Notes: generated by a model from the letters alone, not told the origin. Counted from the stretch's first letter, positions 17,314 to 26,851 are shown. The stretch: 64,000 nucleotides of DNA from Pseudomonas sp. A34-9 (GCF_029543085.1 NZ_CP119967.1:3064501-3128500); one strand, 5' to 3'. Numbers and translations: made by a program.

Positions 17314-17499
17314 TCAGTCCTGATCTTTGCCACGGCGCTTGGCCGATGCCGGGGTGTCCGTGAATACGGAAGCAACATCGGTCGCCATTTGTTCGCTGTC
17401 GAAAGGCCCGGCGATGTGTTCGCCATTGGTGGTGGTCAGCGTCCACTTGCCGTCTTTCTTGTCGATCACATACCCGTTGACGATTTTTACCGCGGCCAT
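17314..17499 (-). CDS. Small hypothetical protein (61 aa)
   Basis: MAAVKIVNGYVIDKKDGKWT followed by GEHIAGPFDSEQMATDVASV and a basic tail (SAKRRGKDQD). Length, beta-hairpin start and single helix suggest a small folded protein; similar short proteins of unknown function are common in Pseudomonas. The ribosome site is weak. It is monocistronic with a clear terminator, divergent from galU across 258 bases of regulatory DNA. Confidence 0.65.
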   Translation of the reverse strand: MAAVKIVNGYVIDKKDGKWTLTTTNGEHIAGPFDSEQMATDVASVFTDTPASAKRRGKDQD

Positions 17500-17757
17500 C
17501 TATTTGTCTCGTTCGCTGGTTCAAAGGCGCCATGATACCGCCAAATGCTCGCATTGGGGGGCGATGAGCGTATGGTGATTCAGTTTCTCGGCCGCTTTGA
17601 GCTACGCTGATCTGGCTGCGTCAGGATGCCGATGGAACTATCGGCGAGAATATTTCTCTATGTTGGCATCGGTTAGCCAGTGCGGGGCATTGTAAGGTGC
17701 ACGCCGCCTGATTAGACTGCGCCGAAACTCGTACACACAGCCCTTTCAAGGACTTAT

Positions 17758-18597
17758 ATGATCAAGAAATGCTTGTTCCCAGCAGCCGGTTACGGTACTC
17801 GCTTCCTGCCAGCGACTAAAGCCATGCCTAAAGAAATGCTGCCGGTGGTAAACAAGCCACTGATCCAGTACGGCGTTGAAGAAGCTCTGGATGCCGGCCT
17901 GACGGAAATCTCCATCGTCACCGGTCGTGGCAAGCGTGCTCTGGAAGACCACTTCGACATCAGCTACGAGCTGGAAAACCAGATCAAGGGCACCGACAAA
18001 GAGAAGTACCTGGTCGGTATCCGCAAACTGCTCGACGAGTGCTCGTTCTCCTACACTCGTCAGACTGAAATGAAAGGTCTGGGCCACGCGATCCTCACCG
18101 GTCGCCCACTGATCGGTGACGAACCGTTCGCCGTGGTACTGGCGGACGACCTGTGCGTCAATCTCGAAGGTGACGGCGTACTGACCCAGATGGTCAAACT
18201 GTACAAGCAGTTCCGCTGCTCGATCATTGCCATCCAGGAAGTCGACCCGCAGGAAACCAGCAAGTACGGCGTGATCGCCGGCGAGATGATCCGCGACGAC
18301 ATCTACCGCGTTCACAGCATGGTCGAGAAGCCAAAGCCGGAAGACGCGCCGTCGAACCTGGCGATCATCGGTCGTTACATCCTGACCCCGGACATCTTCG
18401 ACCTGATCGAACAGACCGAGCCAGGCAAGGGCGGCGAAATCCAGATCACCGACGCCCTGATGAAACAAGCCCAGAACGGCTGCGTGATGGCCTATAAGTT
18501 CAAAGGCAAGCGTTTCGACTGCGGTGGCGCTGAAGGCTACATCGAAGCGACCAACTTCTGCTTCGAGAACTTCTACAAGACTGGCAAGGCTTACTAA
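17758..18597 (+). CDS. galU: UTP-glucose-1-phosphate uridylyltransferase GalU
   Basis: A 279-residue cytoplasmic enzyme making UDP-glucose from UTP and glucose-1-phosphate for LPS core, exopolysaccharide and trehalose-related pathways. The nucleotide-binding motif is PAAGYGTRFLPATKAMPKEM at the N-terminus. VLADDL provides the metal-binding aspartates; FSYTRQTEMKGLGHAI and VEKPKPEDAPSNLAI are typical of GalU. Length matches the family. A GC-rich terminator follows at once (18619), so it is monocistronic here; gor downstream has its own ribosome site (GGAGAG). Confidence 0.97.
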   Translation: MIKKCLFPAAGYGTRFLPATKAMPKEMLPVVNKPLIQYGVEEALDAGLTEISIVTGRGKRALEDHFDISYELENQIKGTDKEKYLVGIRKLLDECSFSYTRQTEMKGLGHAILTGRPLIGDEPFAVVLADDLCVNLEGDGVLTQMVKLYKQFRCSIIAIQEVDPQETSKYGVIAGEMIRDDIYRVHSMVEKPKPEDAPSNLAIIGRYILTPDIFDLIEQTEPGKGGEIQITDALMKQAQNGCVMAYKFKGKRFDCGGAEGYIEATNFCFENFYKTGKAY

Positions 18598-18618
18598 GAG
18601 CGCTTGATTGGTTTGCAA

Positions 18619-18646
18619 GAAAAACCCGCTTCGGCGGGTTTTTTCA
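18619..18646 (+). terminator. Rho-independent terminator after galU
   Basis: AACCCGCTTCGGCGGGTTTTTT hairpin with preceding As, 20 bases after the galU stop. Confidence 0.9.
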
Positions 18647-18725
18647 TTTTGCGCCCCCATATGACTGGCATTGCTTGCCCAATGGCTGACTGCAGGTATG
18701 CTGATCCCCTGCCGAGGAGAGAGAA

Positions 18726-20084
18726 ATGGCCTACGATTTTGACCTTTATGTGATTGGTGCCGGTTCCGGCGGTGTGCGCGCTGCGCGTTTTGCGGCCGGC
18801 TTCGGTGCGAAAGTGGCGGTGGCGGAAAGCCGTTATCTGGGCGGGACCTGCGTCAACGTTGGCTGTGTGCCGAAAAAGCTGCTGGTGTACGGCGCGCATT
18901 TCGCCGAAGACTTTGAGCAGGCGTCCGGTTTTGGCTGGAGCCTGGGCGAAGCGAATTTCGATTGGGCGACGCTGATCGCCAACAAGGATCGCGAGATCAA
19001 TCGCCTCAACGGCATCTATCGCAACCTGCTGGTCAACAGTGGCGTGACCCTGCACGAGGCGCACGCGAAGATCACTGGCCCGCATGAGGTTGAAGTGAAT
19101 GGCGAGCGTTTCACTGCGAAAAACATTCTGATCGCCACTGGTGGCTGGCCACAGATTCCGGAGATTCCCGGGCGCGAACACGCGATCGGTTCCAACGAGG
19201 CGTTCTTCCTCAAAGAGCTGCCAAAGCGTGTTCTGGTGGTTGGCGGTGGCTACATCGCGGTCGAGTTTGCCGGGATTTTCCACGGCCTCGGCGCCAACAC
19301 GACGTTGCTGTATCGCGGTGATCTGTTCCTGCGCGGCTTCGATGGTTCGGTGCGCAAGCATTTGCAGGAAGAACTGACCAAGCGTGGTCTGGATCTGCAG
19401 TTCAATGCCGACATCGCGCGTATCGACAAGCAGGCCGATGGCAGCTTGAAAGCCACCCTCAAGGATGGTCGTGTGCTGGAAGCGGACTGCGTGTTCTACG
19501 CTACTGGCCGGCGCCCGATGCTCGACAATCTGGGCCTGGAAAACACCGACGTGCAGCTCACCGACAAAGGCTTTATCAAAGTCGACGAGCAGTACCAGAC
19601 CAGTGAGCCATCGATTCTGGCGCTGGGCGATGTCATCGGTCGTGTGCAATTGACGCCCGTGGCGTTGGCCGAAGGCATGGCGGTGGCGCGGCGTCTGTTC
19701 AAGCCAGAGCAATATCGTCCGGTGGATTACAAGATGATCCCGACGGCGGTGTTCAGTCTGCCGAACATCGGCACGGTCGGTTTGACCGAAGAGGAAGCGC
19801 GCGAGGCCGGCCACGATGTGGTGATCTTCGAAAGCCGTTTCCGGCCGATGAAGCTGACGCTGACCGAGTGTCAGGAAAAGACCCTGATGAAGCTCGTAGT
19901 CGACGGCAAGACTGACAAAGTCCTTGGCTGCCACATGGTCGGCCCGGACGCTGGCGAGATCGTCCAGGGTCTGGCGATTGCGCTGAAGGCTGGCGCAACC
20001 AAGCGTGACTTCGACGACACGATCGGGGTGCACCCGACGGCCGCCGAAGAGTTTGTCACCATGCGTACGCCGATCGGCGCTTAA
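18726..20084 (+). CDS. gor: Glutathione reductase Gor
   Basis: A 452-residue FAD disulfide reductase reducing oxidised glutathione with NADPH. FAD motif [17 protein letters not shown], redox pair in [13 protein letters not shown] (Cys42, Cys47), NADPH motif [14 protein letters not shown], second FAD motif [16 protein letters not shown] and the C-terminal catalytic His in [10 protein letters not shown] are all present. The arginines that select NADPH over NADH lie in the region after the glycine motif ([12 protein letters not shown]), as in Gor rather than lipoamide dehydrogenase. It is convergent with the KfrA-like gene, overlapping it by four bases at the stop codons. It belongs with gloA, ahpC and ahpF as local glutathione and peroxide defence. 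Confidence 0.96.
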   Translation: MAYDFDLYVIGAGSGGVRAARFAAGFGAKVAVAESRYLGGTCVNVGCVPKKLLVYGAHFAEDFEQASGFGWSLGEANFDWATLIANKDREINRLNGIYRNLLVNSGVTLHEAHAKITGPHEVEVNGERFTAKNILIATGGWPQIPEIPGREHAIGSNEAFFLKELPKRVLVVGGGYIAVEFAGIFHGLGANTTLLYRGDLFLRGFDGSVRKHLQEELTKRGLDLQFNADIARIDKQADGSLKATLKDGRVLEADCVFYATGRRPMLDNLGLENTDVQLTDKGFIKVDEQYQTSEPSILALGDVIGRVQLTPVALAEGMAVARRLFKPEQYRPVDYKMIPTAVFSLPNIGTVGLTEEEAREAGHDVVIFESRFRPMKLTLTECQEKTLMKLVVDGKTDKVLGCHMVGPDAGEIVQGLAIALKAGATKRDFDDTIGVHPTAAEEFVTMRTPIGA

Positions 20085-21097
20085 GCGTCTTTCGGTTTGG
20101 CTGTGTCTGGCGCTGCCGCAACGGTAGCTGCCAGACGCTGGCTTTCCTCCAGGCTCGCCTGAGCCTTGTTCAATTCCTTCTCCAGTGACTGGTTGAGCAG
20201 CGTCTGCTCCTCGATGCTCTGTTTGAGTGTCTGGCTTTCCAGTGTGGCCACGCGCAAGCGCTCTTGGAGGAGGGTGCGCTCGCTGTCGACGCGCGTCGCT
20301 TGTTCCAGTAACTGATCCTGACGTTGATTGCTCTGCTTGAGTTGGTCTTGCAGCAAGCTCAGTTCGCGCTGCGTGCCACGGTTCTCCGTGAGCAGGCGTT
20401 CGTTGTCGCGGTGCAGTTGCGTGATCTCGTCCTGACGAACCAGTGCACTTTGCTGCGCCTGGCGCAATTCCGCCTGAATCTGCTGCACTTGCGCTTCGTG
20501 GCGGCTCTGTTCCTGCTCGCGTTGCTCTTTGCTGGCGTTGCGGTAGTGCTCCAGTGCGTCGCGGGCGTGCAGGTGTTTTTCTTCCAGCGAGCGAATCTGC
20601 TCGTCCTTGTCTTGCAGGCGCAACTCAAAGTCGGCCAGTGCCTGATTCAGCCCGGCATTACGGGTCTGTTCGGTTTGCAGCATCGAACGGGTGTTGCCAA
20701 GCGCTTCGGATTCACGCGCCAGGGCTGCGCCTTGAATGTCGTGCTCGTGTTCGAGCTTTTCCAGCGTTTGCCGCGTCTGTTTCAGCTCCGATTCCAGCGC
20801 CTCGCGCTGTTCCTCAAACTGTTCGCGAGCCTGTTCGATGGGCTCTTGCGCCTGTTCTTTCAGGCGCTGAGCGAGGCGGGAGACGAGGGCGGTCAACTCA
20901 TCATCGATCGGCTCGGCCGAGGCTTCAATCGGTTGAGCGCCGTCGTCCAGCTCTTTCAGGTAACGATGGATCGTGGTTTTCGAGCCGGTGTTGCCCATTT
21001 CAATGCGTACTGCATCGATGCTCGGGTGTTCGCCACGGGCGAGGATCGCGGTGCGCGCGATCTGCACCAGGGCTTTGGTAATGCCGCCACGGGCCAT
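20081..21097 (-). CDS. KfrA-like DNA-binding coiled-coil protein (338 aa)
   Basis: Residues 1-60 form a KfrA-type N-terminal DNA-binding domain ([14 protein letters not shown], then [16 protein letters not shown]). Residues about 75-325 are an almost unbroken heptad-like coiled coil rich in Q, E, L and R. Plasmid KfrA proteins bind palindromes at their own promoter and form filamentous structures near the partition complex. Here the gene is chromosomal, with no parAB nearby. It is divergent from a tyrosine recombinase across a 177-base region that carries a TGGTACA/TGTACCA inverted repeat, a plausible operator for self-regulation. The start is ATG 21097. What it does on the chromosome is unknown. 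Confidence 0.8.
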   Translation of the reverse strand: MARGGITKALVQIARTAILARGEHPSIDAVRIEMGNTGSKTTIHRYLKELDDGAQPIEASAEPIDDELTALVSRLAQRLKEQAQEPIEQAREQFEEQREALESELKQTRQTLEKLEHEHDIQGAALARESEALGNTRSMLQTEQTRNAGLNQALADFELRLQDKDEQIRSLEEKHLHARDALEHYRNASKEQREQEQSRHEAQVQQIQAELRQAQQSALVRQDEITQLHRDNERLLTENRGTQRELSLLQDQLKQSNQRQDQLLEQATRVDSERTLLQERLRVATLESQTLKQSIEEQTLLNQSLEKELNKAQASLEESQRLAATVAAAPDTAKPKDA

Positions 21098-21111
21098 GTG
21101 AACTCCTACGG

Positions 21112-21153
21112 TTACGTACTGTGGTACATGCCACTAAAGTACGCAGTGTACCA
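21112..21153. promoter_or_regulatory. Inverted-repeat operator candidate between KfrA-like gene and recombinase gene
   Basis: TGGTACA (21122-21128) and TGTACCA (21147-21153) form a perfect inverted repeat, with extra GTAC motifs in and beside it (TACGTAC at 21113, AGTACG at 21139). It begins 15 bases upstream of the KfrA-like start and is the natural candidate for autoregulation by that protein, affecting the divergent recombinase as well. Confidence 0.5.
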
Positions 21154-21274
21154 TCTCAAAAATAAAGATAAACCTTTGATAATAAAGACACGGGATATAC
21201 TGGTATTACCCAGTGTCAGACGGCAAAATGCGCTTCTGCATCCCTGTCTCAGTACGCCAGCGAGAAAACAGCCC

Positions 21275-22213
21275 ATGAGCGATCTGGATCGCTATCTGCA
21301 AGCCGCCACCCGCGACAACACCCGCCGTAGCTATCGCGCGGCCATCGAGCATTTCGAGGTGAAGTGGGGCGGATTCTTGCCAGCAACGGCCGACAGCGTT
21401 GCGCGTTATCTGGTGGCGCACGCCGAAGAGCTGTCGATCAATACGCTGAAACTGCGACTGTCGGCGCTGGCGCAGTGGCACAACAGCCAAGGGTTTGCCG
21501 ATCCGACCAAGGCGCCGGTGGTGCGCAAGGTCTTCAAAGGCATTCGCGCGCTGCACCCGGCGCAGGAGAAACAGGCCGAGCCGTTGCAGTTGCAGGATCT
21601 GCAGCGCGTCATCGATTGGCTTGAGCAGGAGGCGCAAACCGCAAGAGAGCAACAGGATCGCCCGTTACTGCTCAAGGCTTATCGTGATCGCGCATTGATA
21701 CTTTTGGGATTCTGGCGCGGCTTCCGCAGCGATGAGTTGTGCCGCCTGCAAATCGAACACGTGCAAGCGCACGCTGGCAAAGGCATGACCTTGTATCTGC
21801 CACGCAGCAAGGGCGATCGGGAAAACCTCGGCCAGACCTATCAAGCCCCGGCGTTGCTCAAGCTGTGCCCGGTGCACGCCTACATCGACTGGATCACTGA
21901 GGCGGCGTTGGTACGCGGCCCGGTTTTTCGCAGCATCGACCGCTGGGGCAATCTGAACGAGGAGGGGCTGCACGCCAACAGCATCATCCCGCTGCTGCGT
22001 CAGGCGTTGCAACGCGCGGGCATTGCCGCCGAAAACTACACCAGCCACTCCCTGCGCCGAGGCTTCGCGACGTGGGCGCATCAAAGTGGCTGGGATTTGA
22101 AATCATTGATGAGTTATGTCGGCTGGAAGGATATGAAGTCGGCGATGCGCTATGTTGAAGCCAGCCCATTCCAGGGAATGGCTCGGATTACGGATAAACC
22201 GGCTTCGTCGTAG
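21275..22213 (+). CDS. Tyrosine recombinase (site-specific integrase), 312 aa
   Basis: The N-terminal SAM-like core-binding domain (DRYLQAATRDNTRRSYRAAIEHFEVKW) is followed by a catalytic domain with the first Arg in GFWRGFRSDELCRL, the H-x-x-R box in HSLRRGFATW, and the nucleophilic Tyr in MKSAMRYVE. The position after H-x-x-R that is often His or Trp reads SYVGWKD. I use ATG 21275; the frame is open far upstream, through the KfrA-like gene on the other strand, which is accidental. No attachment site, excisionase or cargo lies next to it. The size and the lack of phage genes suggest a domesticated or stand-alone recombinase, kept with the KfrA-like gene. Confidence 0.85.
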   Translation: MSDLDRYLQAATRDNTRRSYRAAIEHFEVKWGGFLPATADSVARYLVAHAEELSINTLKLRLSALAQWHNSQGFADPTKAPVVRKVFKGIRALHPAQEKQAEPLQLQDLQRVIDWLEQEAQTAREQQDRPLLLKAYRDRALILLGFWRGFRSDELCRLQIEHVQAHAGKGMTLYLPRSKGDRENLGQTYQAPALLKLCPVHAYIDWITEAALVRGPVFRSIDRWGNLNEEGLHANSIIPLLRQALQRAGIAAENYTSHSLRRGFATWAHQSGWDLKSLMSYVGWKDMKSAMRYVEASPFQGMARITDKPASS

Positions 22214-22218
22214 AGATC

Positions 22219-22256
22219 GTTTTCTTCTATTAATACAGTCAGCTAATAGCGAAAAC
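22219..22256. promoter_or_regulatory. Long perfect-arm palindrome upstream of ahpC
   Basis: GTTTTC-TT-CTATTA is mirrored by TAATAG-C-GAAAAC around an 11-base centre. It starts six bases after the recombinase stop and ends 94 bases before the ahpC start. It has CTAT and ATAG elements as OxyR sites do, but the spacing between them (15) is not that of the OxyR consensus, so assignment to OxyR is doubtful. It could equally be a weak terminator without a T run. Confidence 0.4.
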
Positions 22257-22350
22257 AAATCAGCAGCATCAGGTTTGCCAATGAGCCATCCGTCGAGTGA
22301 GTGGGTAGGATTCACCCATCAACTTCATAACCCCTGACGGAGAGTCATCG

Positions 22351-22914
22351 ATGCCTATCATCAACAGCCAAGTAAAACCGTTCAAAGCTACCGCGTTCAA
22401 AAACGGCGACTTCGTTCAAGTCTCGGACGCTGACCTGAAAGGCAAGTGGTCGGTCGTGTTCTTCTACCCAGCCGACTTCACCTTCGTTTGCCCAACCGAG
22501 CTGGAAGACCTGGCTGACAACTACGCTGCTTTCCAGAAACTGGGCGTAGAAATCTACAGCGTTTCCACCGACACCCACTTTGCCCACGCTGCCTGGCACA
22601 ACACTTCGCCAGCCATCGGCAAAATCCAATACACCATGATCGGCGACCCGACCCACGCCATCTCCCGCAACTTCGACGTGCTGATCGAAGAAGTTGGCCT
22701 GGCTGACCGTGGCACCTTCGTGATCAACCCTGAAGGCCAGATCAAAATCGTTGAACTGAACGATGGCGGCGTTGGCCGTGACGCTTCCGAGCTGCTGCGC
22801 AAGATCAAGGCCGCTCAATACGTGGCTGCTCACCCAGGCGAAGTTTGCCCAGCCAAGTGGAAAGAAGGCGAGGCCACTCTGGCGCCGTCCCTGGACCTGG
22901 TCGGCAAGATCTAA
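22351..22914 (+). CDS. ahpC: Alkyl hydroperoxide reductase AhpC (typical 2-Cys peroxiredoxin)
   Basis: A 187-residue peroxiredoxin that reduces peroxides and is recycled by AhpF. The peroxidatic cysteine is in [12 protein letters not shown] (Cys47) and the resolving cysteine in VCPAKW (Cys166). Length and sequence are those of the enterobacterial-type AhpC. Its ribosome site is GGAGAG. Codon use is highly biased, as in abundant proteins. A terminator-like hairpin at 22977 lies between it and ahpF, so AhpC would be made in excess with partial readthrough into ahpF. Confidence 0.97.
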   Translation: MPIINSQVKPFKATAFKNGDFVQVSDADLKGKWSVVFFYPADFTFVCPTELEDLADNYAAFQKLGVEIYSVSTDTHFAHAAWHNTSPAIGKIQYTMIGDPTHAISRNFDVLIEEVGLADRGTFVINPEGQIKIVELNDGGVGRDASELLRKIKAAQYVAAHPGEVCPAKWKEGEATLAPSLDLVGKI

Positions 22915-22976
22915 GTCTGTGACACGCAACTCAGGGCGGTACGCCGCACCTTCTTAAGTACGCTGCACCGCCCAAT

Positions 22977-23013
22977 AAAAATGCCCGGGCGAGATTCGCT
23001 CGGGCTTTTTTTC
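22977..23013 (+). terminator. Terminator between ahpC and ahpF
   Basis: GCCCGGGCGAGATTCGCTCGGGC hairpin region followed by seven Ts and preceded by As. Its site within the ahpC-ahpF unit could set the ratio of the two proteins. Confidence 0.8.
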
Positions 23014-23038
23014 GCCTCAAATAAAGGAAATCGCCCGT

Positions 23039-24601
23039 ATGTTGGACGCCAATCTTAAAGCCCAGTTGAAATCGTACCTGGAACGGGTCACCCAGCCGAT
23101 CGAGATCGTTGCCTCCCTCGACGACGGTGCGAAATCCCGTGAAATGCTGGAACTGCTGAAAGACGTTGCCAGTCTTTCGAGCCAAATTACCTTGATCGAC
23201 AGCGGTGACGACGCGCGCAAGCCATCGTTCTCGATCAACCGCCCGGGCGCCGACATCAGTCTGCGATTCGCCGGTATCCCGATGGGCCACGAGTTCACCT
23301 CGCTGGTGCTGGCCTTGCTGCAAGTCGGCGGCCACCCATCGAAAGCCAGTGTTGAAGTGATCGAGCAGATCCGCTCGCTCAAAGGTGAGTTCAGCTTCGA
23401 GACTTACTTCTCGCTGTCCTGCCAGAACTGCCCGGACGTGGTCCAGGCGCTGAACCTGATGGCCGTGCTCAACCCGAACATCCGCCACGTCGCCATCGAC
23501 GGCGCGTTGTTCCAGGACGAAGTCAACGATCGCAAGATCATGGCCGTGCCGAGCATCTACCTCAATGGTGAAAACTTCGGTCAGGGCCGCATGGGCCTGG
23601 AAGAGATTCTCGCCAAACTCGACACCGGCGCCATCGAGCGTCAGGCCGATAAAATCAGCGCCAAACAGGCTTTTGATGTACTGGTTGTCGGCGGTGGCCC
23701 GGCCGGTGCTTCGGCTGCCATTTATGCCGCGCGTAAGGGCATCCGGACTGGCGTCGCGGCTGAGCGTTTCGGCGGTCAGGTGCTCGACACCATGGCCATC
23801 GAGAACTTCATTTCCGTGCAGGAAACCGAAGGGCCGAAACTGGCCACTGCGCTGGAAGAGCACGTCAAACAGTACGACGTCGACATCATGAACCTGCAAC
23901 GCGCCGACAAGCTGATCCCGGGTAAAAACGGCGAGCTGCATGAAGTTCACTTTGCCAGCGGCGCGACCCTGAAAGCCAAAAGTGTGATTCTGGCGACCGG
24001 TGCGCGGTGGCGTGAAATGAACGTGCCGGGCGAGCAGGAGTACCGCAACAAAGGCGTGGCCTACTGCCCGCACTGCGACGGTCCGCTGTTCAAAGGCAAG
24101 CGTGTGGCAGTGATTGGCGGCGGTAACTCCGGCGTTGAAGCGGCCATCGACCTGGCCGGGATCGTGTCGCACGTAACGCTGCTGGAGTTCGACGTACAAC
24201 TGCGTGCCGACGCCGTATTGCAACGCAAGCTGCACAGTCTCCCGAACGTCACCGTGATCACCAGTGCGCAAACCACTGAAGTCACTGGTAACGGTGAGAA
24301 GGTCAACGGCCTGCGTTACAAGGATCGCACTACTGATGAACTGCGCACTGTCGAGCTGGAAGGGATCTTCGTGCAGATCGGTCTGCTACCGAACACTGAC
24401 TGGCTGAAGGGCACCATCGAGCTGTCGCCGCGTGGCGAGATCATTGTCGATAACCGTGGTGAAACATCGATTGCGGGCATCTTCGCAGCGGGTGACGTGA
24501 CCACTGTGCCGTACAAGCAGATCGTGATTGCGGTGGGCGAGGGCGCCAAGGCTTCGTTGAGTGCATTCGATCACTTGATCCGCACTTCGGCTCCGGCGTA
24601 A
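23039..24601 (+). CDS. ahpF: Alkyl hydroperoxide reductase flavoprotein AhpF
   Basis: A 520-residue NADH:peroxiredoxin reductase that passes electrons to AhpC. The N-terminal tandem thioredoxin-fold domain carries the pair in SCQNCPD (about residues 129-132). The thioredoxin-reductase-like part has FAD motif [16 protein letters not shown], the active pair CPHCDG, the NADH motif [16 protein letters not shown] and the C-terminal FAD motif [16 protein letters not shown]. Length is normal. It starts at ATG 23039, 25 bases beyond the ahpC terminator, with AAAGGAAATC upstream. It is clearly AhpF rather than TrxB because of the N-terminal extension. Confidence 0.97.
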   Translation: MLDANLKAQLKSYLERVTQPIEIVASLDDGAKSREMLELLKDVASLSSQITLIDSGDDARKPSFSINRPGADISLRFAGIPMGHEFTSLVLALLQVGGHPSKASVEVIEQIRSLKGEFSFETYFSLSCQNCPDVVQALNLMAVLNPNIRHVAIDGALFQDEVNDRKIMAVPSIYLNGENFGQGRMGLEEILAKLDTGAIERQADKISAKQAFDVLVVGGGPAGASAAIYAARKGIRTGVAAERFGGQVLDTMAIENFISVQETEGPKLATALEEHVKQYDVDIMNLQRADKLIPGKNGELHEVHFASGATLKAKSVILATGARWREMNVPGEQEYRNKGVAYCPHCDGPLFKGKRVAVIGGGNSGVEAAIDLAGIVSHVTLLEFDVQLRADAVLQRKLHSLPNVTVITSAQTTEVTGNGEKVNGLRYKDRTTDELRTVELEGIFVQIGLLPNTDWLKGTIELSPRGEIIVDNRGETSIAGIFAAGDVTTVPYKQIVIAVGEGAKASLSAFDHLIRTSAPA

Positions 24602-24617
24602 GCCTCAGGCCTGAAAT

Positions 24618-24650
24618 GAAAAACCCGTGAGCGATCACGGGTTTTTTATT
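24618..24650 (+). terminator. Rho-independent terminator after ahpF
   Basis: AAAAACCCGTGAGCGATCACGGG hairpin region followed by TTTTTT, 17 bases after the stop codon. Confidence 0.9.
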
Positions 24651-24663
24651 GCGTGTAAAAGCT

Positions 24664-24845
24664 GCCCCGCACCCCAGCCCTCTCCCGAAGGAGAGGGAGC
24701 CGACCGAGGTGTCCGGCGGTCTCCGTCGACCTGAAAGCGCCAATCGATATGGATTCAACGCCAATCGTTCAAGTCGGCGTAATTCTCCAATATCCCCCAA
24801 TCAGTCCCCTCTCCCTATGGGAGAGGGCTAGGGTGAGGGGCTTTT
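24664..24845. repeat. GC-rich intergenic repeat with inverted ends (PHPSPLPxGEG type), copy 1
   Basis: About 180 bases between ahpF and gloA. The left end reads CACCCCAGCCCTCTCCC with a short hairpin (CTCTCCCGAAGGAGAG). The right end reads GGGAGAGGGCTAGGGTGAGG. The ends are inverted copies of one another, and a related element is at 37537-37754. The centre (24730-24800) is unique. It resembles non-autonomous, miniature inverted-repeat elements scattered in Pseudomonas genomes. Confidence 0.7.
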
Positions 24846-24851
24846 CAGCTT

Positions 24852-25373
24852 TTACAGCGGCGCAGGCTGGATGATCTCGACCCAGTAACCATCCGGATCC
24901 TTGATGAACGCCAGGCTTTTCATGCGGCCATCGGTCAGGCGCTTCTGGAAGTCGCAGCCCAGTTCTTCAAAACGTGCGCACGCAGCCACGATATCCGGCA
25001 CCGAAATGCAGATATGGCCAAACCCGCGCGGATCGGTATTGCCGTTGTGATAAGCGAAATCCGCGTCATTCTCGGTGCCATGGTTATGGGTCAGTTCGAG
25101 AATGCCCGGAATCGACTTCATCCACTCGGTGCGAGCGGCGGCATCGGCCGGAATCTGCGCCTTGTCGACCAGTGCGAGGAAATACAGGCTGAACTCGGCT
25201 TCCGGGAAGTCACGCTTTTCGACCAGCGAGAAACCCAGTACGCGGGTGTAGAAGTCCAGGGATTGGGTGATGTCTTTGACGCGCAACATGGTGTGGTTGA
25301 AGACGAAGTTGCGGGTTGCGCTGTCTGGGGTGGCAGTGACGCCGGGGAAAGTGTTGAGTTCGTGCAGGCTCAT
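24852..25373 (-). CDS. gloA: Lactoylglutathione lyase (glyoxalase I) GloA
   Basis: A 173-residue single-domain VOC enzyme converting the methylglyoxal-glutathione hemithioacetal to S-lactoylglutathione. Motifs: [12 protein letters not shown] (metal His), [11 protein letters not shown] (metal Glu), [11 protein letters not shown] (metal His) and YWVEIIQP (metal Glu). The extended N-terminus and insert are those of the longer, eukaryote-like, zinc-type GloA found in pseudomonads. The start is ATG 25373 behind GGAGGG; the upstream extension lacks a ribosome site. Its stop is next to the GC-rich repeat. It relies on glutathione, matching gor close by. Confidence 0.93.
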   Translation of the reverse strand: MSLHELNTFPGVTATPDSATRNFVFNHTMLRVKDITQSLDFYTRVLGFSLVEKRDFPEAEFSLYFLALVDKAQIPADAAARTEWMKSIPGILELTHNHGTENDADFAYHNGNTDPRGFGHICISVPDIVAACARFEELGCDFQKRLTDGRMKSLAFIKDPDGYWVEIIQPAPL

Positions 25374-25512
25374 GGGCCCTCCAATAACTATGGGCGAGTG
25401 AATGGACGCAATGATACGCATGCCTGCCAGCATCGCCAAATGAAAGGGCAGACTTGCCCTGCGTGCGGGCGGGCCTCAGACTTTACGGCTCAATCTGCGA
25501 GTGCGTCCGACA

Positions 25513-26031
25513 ATGATCCGACTGTTCAAGTCCCTGTTTGTTTTTTCTGCGTTGTCTTTCGCTGCGGTCGGCGTGTCGGCGGACGAGCCCATTATTACCT
25601 GGCCGGCCGGTTGGGCCGTCGAAGCGCTGCCTGACGCGACGGCGCAAGTTTCCCGGCAACGGGCGGTGAAAAACGACGCCGATGGCAATCAGGTGATGGT
25701 GATGGAATTGACCATGACGCAGGTTGAGAAAGGCCACCAGGTCAATTTGCAGGGCGTGCTGCTGGAGATGCGCAAGTCGATACAGAAGGACTTCTTCCAG
25801 GGAAGCTACCAGAGCGTCTGCAACAAAGTGCATGCGGCGACGCTGGGTACTTTGTCGGCGCTGGAAACCACTTGCACGATCACCGAAAACGGCCGGCATG
25901 TGTTGTCGCAAACCCTGGTAGCGGCGGTCGAGGCGGACAAGGCTTATGTTCTTTCCTACGCCGGGCAAGCTGAGGTTTATAAGGCGAGCGCAGACGAGAT
26001 AGTGGCGGTGAGAAACAGCTTGAAACTTTAA
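25513..26031 (+). CDS. Exported DUF4946-type protein (172 aa)
   Basis: A signal peptide (MIRLFKSLFVFSALSFAAVG, cut near VSA before DEPIITWPAGW) directs export to the periplasm. The mature protein has WAVEALPDATAQVSRQRAVK, VMVMELTMTQVEKGHQ and two cysteines (SVCNKV, TTCTIT) that may form a disulfide. I think it belongs to the DUF4946 family, whose function is unknown. A GTG at 25501 is also possible, but ATG 25513 gives the cleaner signal peptide. The ribosome site is weak. A 177-base gap with no gene follows up to the terminator at 26208. Confidence 0.7.
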   Translation: MIRLFKSLFVFSALSFAAVGVSADEPIITWPAGWAVEALPDATAQVSRQRAVKNDADGNQVMVMELTMTQVEKGHQVNLQGVLLEMRKSIQKDFFQGSYQSVCNKVHAATLGTLSALETTCTITENGRHVLSQTLVAAVEADKAYVLSYAGQAEVYKASADEIVAVRNSLKL

Positions 26032-26207
26032 GCCGCTGTACTCTTCACGGTGAGGGTTAGATACCCGAAGGGATTAAGCACAAAGTTTAACGTGAGCCGT
26101 GATCGCAACATCGCGCAGCAAAATGTTTAGCAGACTGGCTCAGCAACGTTACAGAAAACTCGCAACTTCTTCGATGAAATTCATTTCATTTGTTAGATAT
26201 TGTCAAT

Positions 26208-26238
26208 AAAAAAGCCCTGCATGATGCAGGGCTTTTTT
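26208..26238. terminator. Bidirectional Rho-independent terminator
   Basis: AAAAAAGCCCTGCATGATGCAGGGCTTTTTT (stem AGCCCTGCAT). It serves the minus-strand MvaU-like gene ending at 26251 and perhaps the plus-strand gene before it. Confidence 0.9.
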
Positions 26239-26250
26239 GTTGGCAGGGGA

Positions 26251-26616
26251 TTAACCGCGCAACCAGGAATCAACGGTGGCAGCACCGTATTGTTCCTTCC
26301 AGGCTTTCAGGCCGCGGTGGTTGCCGCCCTTGGTTTCGATCAGTTCACCGGTGTGCGGGTTCTGATAAACCTTGACCACGCGAGCGCGGCGGGTTTTAGG
26401 TGCTGCGGAGGTCTGCAGAGCGGATTTTGCCGGGTTCGGATCGAGGATGGCGATGATGTCTTTCAGGCCTTTGCCGTAGGTTTTCATCAGCCCCTGGAGC
26501 TTTTCTTCGAATTCGATTTCTTTCTTGAGCCCGGCATCGTTCTTCAGCGATTCCAGCTGTTTGAGCTGTTCCTGAAGGGCCTTTTCAGCTGCACGAAATT
26601 CAGCGAGTCTGGACAA
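26251..26616 (-). CDS. MvaT/MvaU-family H-NS-like silencer (121 aa)
   Basis: Pseudomonas H-NS functional analogues bind AT-rich foreign DNA. The N-terminal helix for oligomerisation (RLAEFRAAEKALQEQLKQLE, then KKEIEFEEKLQGLM) and the C-terminal AT-hook-like DNA-binding domain with NPHTGELIETKGGNHRGLK and WKEQYG are both present. By sequence it looks closer to MvaU than MvaT (RLAEFRAAEKAL start). The start is most likely TTG 26616 (MSRLAEF), eight bases after GGAG; no suitable ATG stands near it and the longer frame begins far upstream. A terminator follows at 26238-26208. It would be expected to bind the AT-rich parts of this window (1.2-2.3 kb and 50.6-53.5 kb). Confidence 0.9.
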   Translation of the reverse strand: MSRLAEFRAAEKALQEQLKQLESLKNDAGLKKEIEFEEKLQGLMKTYGKGLKDIIAILDPNPAKSALQTSAAPKTRRARVVKVYQNPHTGELIETKGGNHRGLKAWKEQYGAATVDSWLRG

Positions 26617-26851
26617 TATCTTTACTCCAATAGTGTGTTTGGCTGATACCAACCGCAAACAAAGCTAATAAGCCAAGAGCCTTGAAGCGACTCGGTGATA
26701 AATGGCTCACCTGCCAATCTTGCTCAGGTTGAAAAAATTGTAGTAGTTAATGCGCCAAGAGTAAATCCTGATGTTGTCCTCATGTAACAACAGCGGTCTT
26801 TTGTATCAAATTGGTGCGCCTGATCGGGACGTTCGTCTTAATCCGGCTTAG

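Noticed and set aside
18594..20033. 479-codon minus-strand open frame across gor
   Set aside because: Antisense shadow of glutathione reductase, no motif or ribosome site.
20324..21274. Upstream extension of the recombinase frame through the KfrA-like gene
   Set aside because: The extension is the complement of a good coiled-coil gene; ATG 21275 gives the family-sized protein.
22219..22256. Assignment of the palindrome as a canonical OxyR site
   Set aside because: CTAT and ATAG are 15 bases apart, which does not fit the spaced half-site consensus of OxyR.
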